Of a DNA stretch of 6,902 nt, positions 1-5,111 are shown piece by piece (position 1 is the first letter of the stretch; every line of letters starts with the position of its first letter). The notes under the pieces were generated by a model, which saw only the letters and a program-made list of their open reading frames with translations, had not been told where the DNA came from and searched no databases. The DNA lies in the NCBI GenBank assembly GCA_009885905.1, contig VFJU01000322.1, positions 1 through 6,902 of the forward strand, given 5' to 3'. Both the position numbers and the translations under genes were made by a program. This DNA comes from Verrucomicrobiota bacterium. Lineage in GTDB: Bacteria > Verrucomicrobiota > Verrucomicrobiia > Verrucomicrobiales > Akkermansiaceae.

Positions 1-120
1 ATGCGCTCGCTCCGGGGGGCATCGATTTTGCGAGCACAGGGCGTAGAAAATGCATTTTCCATGGCGGGAGGAATCGAAGCGTGGGCGGAAAAAATCGATT
101 CTAGTTTGTCACGTTATTGA
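1..120 (+). CDS. Rhodanese-like domain protein, C-terminal fragment (5' end outside window)
   Basis: Frame 1 is open from the first base to a TGA at 118-120 and gives 39 residues. They match the end of a rhodanese (sulfurtransferase) domain. MRS at the very start fits the end of the active-site loop C-x-x-G-x-R-S, then comes an alpha-helical stretch (ASILRAQGVENAF) and the hallmark AGGIEAW, with a terminal IDSSLSRY like the ID-P-S-x-P-R-Y ending common in stand-alone rhodaneses and MoeB-fused ones. The catalytic cysteine would lie just upstream of the window, so activity cannot be judged. Rhodanese domains carry persulfide sulfur on that cysteine and pass it to acceptors. The first codon is ATG, but it falls inside the domain and is not a real start. 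The gene could be a single-domain rhodanese or the tail of a larger fusion. Confidence 0.82.
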   Translation: MRSLRGASILRAQGVENAFSMAGGIEAWAEKIDSSLSRY

Positions 121-130
121 GTATCCACGA

Positions 131-159
131 GCGGTAGGAAATACCTCCGCGCTGGTTTT
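131..159 (+). terminator. Probable weak rho-independent terminator of the rhodanese gene
   Basis: Eleven bases after the rhodanese stop codon there is a GC-rich hairpin. The arms GCGG-(T)-AGG (131-138) and CCTCCGC (144-150) pair over 7 base pairs with one bulged T, around an AAATA loop. A short TTTT run follows at 156-159. Placement right after a stop codon and before a long noncoding stretch fits a terminator. The U tract is short and starts 5 bases after the stem, so efficiency may be modest. Confidence 0.42.
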
Positions 160-185
160 AAAAATGGCGAGTGCTTCGATCGTCT

Positions 186-223
186 ACTCGACTTTTCCCT
201 GCCATCGATAAATCGACTCGACT
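186..223. repeat. Short direct repeat flanking a 12-base palindrome upstream of the kinase gene
   Basis: ACTCGACT occurs at 186-193 and again at 216-223, exactly 30 bases apart. Between them, TCGAT-AA-ATCGA (205-216) is a perfect inverted repeat with a 2-base centre. The arrangement sits in the noncoding region before the kinase-regulator pair, where an operator would be expected. Repeats of 8 to 12 bases can arise by chance, and the TCGA-rich composition makes this easier. I see no clear sigma-70 or sigma-54 promoter next to it. Confidence 0.2.
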
Positions 224-334
224 CCGGGGATGAGATTCACGCAGGCTGCCAGTTGCCTTCCAACAAGGAGTGTGCCAATCTGTCGCGCCTGAGCGGTGCT
301 CGGGAAGGTGCAATGGATTATTAGAACATCACTC

Positions 335-1552
335 ATGGCGCTTCCTGATCATCGAAAACCTAAAAACCTCAAACGCAAGGTGAAATCTGGTTTTCTCGAA
401 AAACTCGTCGCACGGCTGGATCGCGTGATCCCGGGAGAAGTGCAGCAAATCGTCACCCGCCTAGTCCACGAAGCCGGATTCATGGATCAAGTGTTAGAGT
501 CACTGCACGAAGGGGTAATCATTCTCGACCCACAAGGCGTGATCGGGTTTGTCAATCACGCGGCATGCCAGTTCTTCGGACTCGACCGAGAGAGAACCGT
601 GGGTGAAAAAATTTCTTCTCAAATTCGTGGGCTTGACTGGGGAACGCTGGGTAAACCCGGGCGCACCATTAGCCGCGATTTAGAGGTTTTCTATCCGGAA
701 AACCGTTACCTGAATTTCTACCTCGCCCCCATCGACGATGCCGATGCGACAACCGAACCGACGGGATATGTGATGCTTATTCGCGACCTCACGTCTACCC
801 GTGCGGAGGCAGAAGAGACACTCGAATCCGAGCGACTTAACGTACTCACTCTGTTAGCCGCTGGCGTCGCTCACGAAATCGGCAATCCACTCAATTCACT
901 CAATATCCACTTGCAACTTCTTGGTAGAAAACTTCGCAAATTACCACTGAATGAGCGAGGTCCACTTGAAGAAAATCTAGCAACGGCTCGCGATGAAATT
1001 CATCGGTTAGACTTAATACTCAAGCAATTTCTCCAAGCCGTCCGTCCAACCACTCCACGCCGCGAACGGGCGGATTTACACGCACTTTTGCACGACACCT
1101 TAAAACTTTTAGAAGCGGAGTTAGCCTCGAGAAAAATCATCATTGAGCTCGATTTAGCTGAGTCCATGCCTTCGGCATTAATTGACTCCGTTCAATTTCA
1201 ACAGGTGTTTTACAATCTCATTCAAAATGCATCCCAAGCGATTTCTTCTAACAAAGGTCGAATTATCATACGCACTAGAGTCAACGATTTTGAAGCAGTA
1301 ATTTCTATTGAAGACAACGGCACTGGAATTTCACCTGATCATATGGGAGCCATTTTTGAGCCTTACCGCACCACTAAGTCTTCCGGTTCTGGACTTGGAC
1401 TTCTCATCGTCCGGCGCATCGTCCGCGAACACGGCGGTGAGATCGCGATAGAAAGCGAAGAAAACCAGGGGACCCGCGTCGTGATTCATCTTCCTCATGC
1501 AGAGCGTGCAGTAAGGTTGTTAGGATCGCTGGATTCAGTCATCGAACTCTAA
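335..1552 (+). CDS. Soluble PAS-domain sensor histidine kinase, NtrB-like
   Basis: This is the sensor of a two-component system: it autophosphorylates on histidine and passes the phosphate to the regulator encoded next door. Counting from the ATG at 335 (405 residues), a basic N-terminus leads to a helical segment, then a PAS domain at about 50-155 (EGVIILDPQGVIGFVN). The dimerisation/phosphoacceptor helix follows with H180 in the H-box VAHEIGNPLNSL. The ATPase domain has the N-box NLIQNASQAI (about 294-303), the G1 box DNGTGIS (from D327), the F-box IFEPYRTTK and the G2 box GSGLGL. No transmembrane segment or signal peptide is visible, so it should be cytosolic and sense an internal signal through PAS. 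The start is uncertain. An in-frame GTG at 296 would add 13 residues that do not look like domain sequence, and an in-frame stop lies at 290-292. Neither start has a Shine-Dalgarno at proper spacing, so ATG was preferred. A true nitrogen role is not implied by the resemblance to NtrB. Confidence 0.9.
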   Translation: MALPDHRKPKNLKRKVKSGFLEKLVARLDRVIPGEVQQIVTRLVHEAGFMDQVLESLHEGVIILDPQGVIGFVNHAACQFFGLDRERTVGEKISSQIRGLDWGTLGKPGRTISRDLEVFYPENRYLNFYLAPIDDADATTEPTGYVMLIRDLTSTRAEAEETLESERLNVLTLLAAGVAHEIGNPLNSLNIHLQLLGRKLRKLPLNERGPLEENLATARDEIHRLDLILKQFLQAVRPTTPRRERADLHALLHDTLKLLEAELASRKIIIELDLAESMPSALIDSVQFQQVFYNLIQNASQAISSNKGRIIIRTRVNDFEAVISIEDNGTGISPDHMGAIFEPYRTTKSSGSGLGLLIVRRIVREHGGEIAIESEENQGTRVVIHLPHAERAVRLLGSLDSVIEL

Positions 1553-1559
1553 AGCCTTC

Positions 1560-2927
1560 ATGCTACCCACATTACTTATCGTCGAAGACGAACGCGCCAC
1601 CCGCGAGGGACTACGTAGCGCGCTTGAGGATGACTTCGACATTTATACCGCTGCAGGAGTGCATGAAGCATTGGCAATTTTAAAATCTGAGCCAATTAAT
1701 ATTTTACTAACAGACCTACGCCTAGGTGGTGACTCTGGCATGGATCTACTAGATGCGGCACTCGCTTTACACGATCCGCCCGTGGCGGTCATGATGACCG
1801 CTTATGGATCGAATGACACCGCGTTAGAGGCGGTGCGACGAGGGGCATGGCACTTCGTCACCAAGCCACTGAATCTCGACGAGGTGGAGTTGCTACTCAA
1901 GCGCGCCCTACGCAGCCAGACGCTTGAGACAGAAAACCGGCAGCTTGTCCATCAAGTCACCAAGTCGCACAAACTCGACCGCCTGATTGGCAAATCCGCT
2001 GCCATCGGCCGGGTGTCTGACCTCATTCAACAAGTTGCGGCGACTCGCGCGACCATCTTGATCGAAGGTGAATCTGGTACCGGTAAGGAAGTCGTGGCGC
2101 ACACGCTTCACCACCTATCAGGGCGTCCTGCCGCGAAGATGGTCATCGTCCATTGTGCCGCGCTCTCGCCTCAGTTGTTAGAAAGTGAGTTGTTCGGTCA
2201 TGAAAAAGGCTCATTCACCGGTGCCGCGCAACGCCGGATCGGGCGCTTCGAGCAGGCGGATGGCGGCACACTCTTTCTCGACGAAATCGGTGAGATAGAT
2301 GCGGCGACGCAGGTGAAACTGCTGCGAGTTCTTTCCGAGCGCACATTGGAACGCGTCGGGTCGAACACGCCGATCAAGGTGGACGTCCGCGTCATCGCTG
2401 CAACGAACAAGAATCTAAAAGAACTGGTTGCGAAGGGGCTATTTCGTGAGGACCTTTATTTTCGCCTCAATGTCGTAAAAATCGAGATGCCACCACTGCG
2501 TGACCGTCGGGAAGACATCATGCTTTTGGCAAACAGCTTTCTCCATGAGTTTGCCAAAGAGAACGACCGCCCGGTGAAGCCTTTGTCGGACGCCGCCGTG
2601 CAACTCCTGCTTGCCTACCCTTGGCCAGGCAACGTGAGGGAGCTGCGGACCGCGATCGAACACGGGGTGGTGATGAGTAACGACCCGACAATTGAATCTC
2701 GCCACCTGCCGCAGTTCCTGCATTCTCAGACCACGGATATCAGAAATTCGTTACCCCTTACCAAAAACACCCTTGATGCTTCCACCGAATTCAACTTGCA
2801 TGCCCTCGAAGCAAATACGATTCGAGCGGCGTTGGCTCTCTCGGACGGAAACCGTACCCATGCTGCAGAGCTTCTTGGCGTCAGTCGAAGAACTCTTCAG
2901 CGTAAACTAAAGGACCTCGGGCTTTAA
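1560..2927 (+). CDS. Sigma-54-dependent response regulator, NtrC family
   Basis: This 455-residue transcription activator should be phosphorylated by the adjacent kinase and then remodel sigma-54 RNA polymerase using ATP. The receiver domain (about 3-115) has acidic E9/D10, phosphoacceptor D52 in LLTDLRLG, T80 and K102. The AAA+ domain (about 142-370) has Walker A GESGTGKE (170-177), the sigma-54 contact loop GSFTGA (217-222), Walker B GTLFLDEIGE (236-245), ATN at 281-283, arginine-finger region FREDLYFRL, and the sensor II motif GNVREL with R360. The C-terminal Fis-type helix-turn-helix is at about 418-454 (NRTHAAELLGVSRRTLQRKL). All catalytic residues are present and length is normal for the family. 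The second residue of the usual GAFTGA loop is serine. It begins 7 bases after the kinase stop with no visible ribosome binding site, so the two are surely one operon. The DNA targets are unknown, and I found no good sigma-54 promoter in the window. Confidence 0.95.
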   Translation: MLPTLLIVEDERATREGLRSALEDDFDIYTAAGVHEALAILKSEPINILLTDLRLGGDSGMDLLDAALALHDPPVAVMMTAYGSNDTALEAVRRGAWHFVTKPLNLDEVELLLKRALRSQTLETENRQLVHQVTKSHKLDRLIGKSAAIGRVSDLIQQVAATRATILIEGESGTGKEVVAHTLHHLSGRPAAKMVIVHCAALSPQLLESELFGHEKGSFTGAAQRRIGRFEQADGGTLFLDEIGEIDAATQVKLLRVLSERTLERVGSNTPIKVDVRVIAATNKNLKELVAKGLFREDLYFRLNVVKIEMPPLRDRREDIMLLANSFLHEFAKENDRPVKPLSDAAVQLLLAYPWPGNVRELRTAIEHGVVMSNDPTIESRHLPQFLHSQTTDIRNSLPLTKNTLDASTEFNLHALEANTIRAALALSDGNRTHAAELLGVSRRTLQRKLKDLGL

Positions 2928-2973
2928 TATAACCAACCTACAGCGACTACCTCGCCTCCTTATCCCAATTTTC

Positions 2974-4788
2974 ATGAATTTATCTACCACGCAAGTCGAC
3001 ACCGGCATCCTGATCCGCCGCAGTCTATTTTTTCTCGTCCTAATCATCCTTACCTTGGGAAATCTTTTTGTTCTTTTTAAAGGCTTGAACTCGCCACAAG
3101 CGATGGATCAGGCACAGATTTCTAGAGAAATCGCCCGTGGTCACGGATTTACCACCAAGATGATCCGCCCCGTCGCCTACGATCAGGCGCAGCGGGCTCA
3201 AAAACGCTCGATTTCGCTGGTGGGATTCCAAGACACATATCACTCGCCGCTCAACCCCTTGCTCAACGCCGCCGTGCTCAAGGTCATCGGTGCAGACAAG
3301 CCGAACTCCTGGCAAATGGGCGCCAACGAAATGGTTTTTCCGCTCGACCGAGTGATCGCCACGGTATCCACGCTGTTTTTCCTATTAGCGATTGGAGTGA
3401 ATTATTTGCTAATCGCGCGAATTTTCGATGCCAAAATTGCGGGGGTTTGCGCGATCTTGATGTTGTTTTGTGACTCTTTCTGGAACTACTCACTGAGTGG
3501 GCTACCACAAATGTTGATGCTGTTGCTTTTTTCAAGCGCGCTATACTTCGCCTACCGTGCGGTTGAGGCCACCACAGAGGGGCGGCTCGCGATGACCCCG
3601 GCACTCATCGCTGGGGTATTCTTCACTTTGCTAGCTCTGACGCACTGGATGACGGTCTGGATTGCACTGGGTTACATCATCTTTGCTGCGGTGGCTTTCC
3701 GTCCGCGGGGAGTTATCGGAATCACTATCCTCGTGCTGCTCATCATCGCTGGTATCGGACCGATTTTGCGAAATCAAAGCATCACGGGCTCGCCCTTCGG
3801 CACCGCATTTCTAACGGTCTACAACGGCTTGAGCAACAGCGGTGAAGCCGCAGTGATGCGGACGGCTGACTTGGAATCCGAGCCACTCGTTATCGACGGT
3901 CTGATTGCCAAAATCTTACGTACGACCTTGATGCAGTCCATGGATATTATTCCACTGCTCGGCGGAATCATCGTTGCACCTTTGTTTTTCCTTTCTTTGC
4001 TCCATCCATTCAAGCGGGCATCGATCTCAAGTTTTCGATGGGCGATTCTAGTGATGTGGATTTTAGCTGCATTCGGATTGGCAATTTTCGGAATCTCCAA
4101 AGACCCGCTCGACCCGAACCAAATTCACCTGCTTTTCGCGCCGATCATGACCGCTTACGGGCTGGCATTCGTCTCCATCCTATGGAGCCGCCTCGATTTT
4201 GTCGCAAGCACGCCGATGCTCCGCAACGTCCACTATTTCCTCATCGTCGGAATTTGCGCATTGCCATTGGTGTTGGCGCTACCCTTGAAAGTCCGTGTCG
4301 GAATGCACCTCCGAGACCGTGGCGGCGTTCCTAATTGGCCGCCTTATTATGCACCCGCGCTGAACAGCAAAACGGCTGGGATCAGAGGATGGACCACCGA
4401 CGACGAAGTCATCTTTTCCGACCAGCCATGGGCTGTCGCTTGGTATGCCGATCGCCTCAGTATTTGGCTTCCGCCTACCTACGCTGGATTTGAAAAGTTA
4501 GAAACCATCGCCAACGATCTTCAAACCCCAGTGACTGGAATATTGATATCGCCTTGCTCTCATGGTCTGGGCTCTCTCACTGAGGTGGCAAATCAGTACA
4601 AAGATTTCACCTTCATGGTTCTGGATGGTAGGACGTTCTTCACCAATTACCCCGCTGGCGTATCGCTTTTTGACAAGGATCCAAGAATTCAAGCCGTCGC
4701 CAAACGCTACCCGTACCGGCAACCCATGGTGGGGATGGACATGGTTTACTACAGCGACCGCGCAATCCGTCCGCCAGATTCAAACTAA
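2974..4788 (+). CDS. Polytopic membrane protein, probable GT-C-type glycosyltransferase
   Basis: The 604-residue product has about 11 hydrophobic segments (near 15-35, 126-149, 153-172, 178-196, 208-226, 228-243, 245-264, 327-345, 354-373, 383-404, 420-437). A soluble C-terminal domain of about 160 residues follows. After the first membrane helix comes a large loop with AMDQAQISREIARGHGF (43-59). Its D45 is where GT-C enzymes such as PMT and ArnT keep the catalytic acidic residue, and HSPLNPLLNAAVLKVIG (90-106) resembles the H-P-L stretch of those families. The tail segment VIFSDQPWAVAWYADRLSIW (479-498) is also of a kind seen in such proteins. Known members move a sugar from a polyprenyl-phosphate carrier to lipid or protein on the outer face of the inner membrane. 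Donor, acceptor and activity here are not deducible. It starts 46 bases after the regulator gene with no terminator between, and ends 5 bases before xseB. It could also be a non-catalytic membrane protein of the same fold. Confidence 0.68.
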   Translation: MNLSTTQVDTGILIRRSLFFLVLIILTLGNLFVLFKGLNSPQAMDQAQISREIARGHGFTTKMIRPVAYDQAQRAQKRSISLVGFQDTYHSPLNPLLNAAVLKVIGADKPNSWQMGANEMVFPLDRVIATVSTLFFLLAIGVNYLLIARIFDAKIAGVCAILMLFCDSFWNYSLSGLPQMLMLLLFSSALYFAYRAVEATTEGRLAMTPALIAGVFFTLLALTHWMTVWIALGYIIFAAVAFRPRGVIGITILVLLIIAGIGPILRNQSITGSPFGTAFLTVYNGLSNSGEAAVMRTADLESEPLVIDGLIAKILRTTLMQSMDIIPLLGGIIVAPLFFLSLLHPFKRASISSFRWAILVMWILAAFGLAIFGISKDPLDPNQIHLLFAPIMTAYGLAFVSILWSRLDFVASTPMLRNVHYFLIVGICALPLVLALPLKVRVGMHLRDRGGVPNWPPYYAPALNSKTAGIRGWTTDDEVIFSDQPWAVAWYADRLSIWLPPTYAGFEKLETIANDLQTPVTGILISPCSHGLGSLTEVANQYKDFTFMVLDGRTFFTNYPAGVSLFDKDPRIQAVAKRYPYRQPMVGMDMVYYSDRAIRPPDSN

Positions 4789-4793
4789 CAAAA

Positions 4794-5111
4794 ATGGCAC
4801 GACGCAAATCCAACTCTGAGAACGACGACGCATCTCCTCTCGATTTCGAGACCGCTCTGGGCGGACTTGAATCCATCGTCGAGGCCATGGAGAACGAACA
4901 CCTTGCCCTCGAGGAACTGGTCACACACTACGAAAAAGGCTCAGAACTCTTGCAACGTTGCGAATCCATTCTTCAATCCGCCAAAGAACGAATAGAGATC
5001 ATCACCTTGCGGAACCAAAATCAAATTGCGCTGGATGCCACGCCCAATCTGGTGGAAACCAACATCATGATAGACGATTCAGACGACGATAATGACATCC
5101 GCCTTTTCTAA
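4794..5111 (+). CDS. xseB: Exodeoxyribonuclease VII small subunit
   Basis: XseB is the small subunit that assembles in several copies on XseA to make exonuclease VII, a cytoplasmic enzyme that degrades single-stranded DNA to oligonucleotides. The 105-residue product has the family core at about 16-70: LDFETALGGLESIVEAMENE, then LALEELVTHYEKGSELLQRCESILQSAKERIEII. These are the two amphipathic helices typical of the family. Compared with the usual 60-80 residues, it has an N-terminal polar lead of about 15 residues and an acidic C-terminal extension ending IDDSDDDNDIRLF. The ATG lies 5 bases after the stop of the membrane protein gene, preceded only by an A-rich stretch. The last 20 bases overlap the start of dxs in another frame. 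The partner gene xseA is not in this window. The family call is secure; the tail's role is unknown. Confidence 0.93.
   Translation: MARRKSNSENDDASPLDFETALGGLESIVEAMENEHLALEELVTHYEKGSELLQRCESILQSAKERIEIITLRNQNQIALDATPNLVETNIMIDDSDDDNDIRLF

Noticed and set aside
166..179. Possible sigma-54 promoter, TGGC followed by a GCTTC element
   Set aside because: The GG at 166-167 would need GC at 178-179, but GA is there. The -12 element is missing.
244..256. Possible sigma-54 promoter, AGGC with TTGC at 253-256
   Set aside because: GG and GC are 9 bases apart instead of 10, and the -24 element lacks its T. One base off is normally inactive.
272..292. Leader peptide beginning GTG right after AAGGAG
   Set aside because: It would be only six codons to a TGA, with a single base between the Shine-Dalgarno and the start.
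2928..2973. Gap between the regulator and membrane protein genes checked for a terminator or promoter
   Set aside because: Only a pyrimidine-rich stretch is present. I see no hairpin, no U tract and no convincing -35/-10 pair.
3284..3604. Reverse-strand open frame of 106 codons
   Set aside because: It lies wholly inside the membrane protein gene, has low-complexity Ser/Arg-rich composition and no recognisable domain. The same applies to the other reverse-strand frames within ntrC-like, xseB and dxs genes.
4038..4334. Plus-strand open frame of 98 codons inside the membrane protein gene
   Set aside because: Its Pro/Arg-rich product looks like an out-of-frame reading of the membrane protein, and the main frame is clearly coding throughout.
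4795..4809. TGGCACG resembling a perfect -24 element at the start of xseB
   Set aside because: There is no TTGC at the required distance (AAAT instead), and the sequence is explained by the first codons of xseB.
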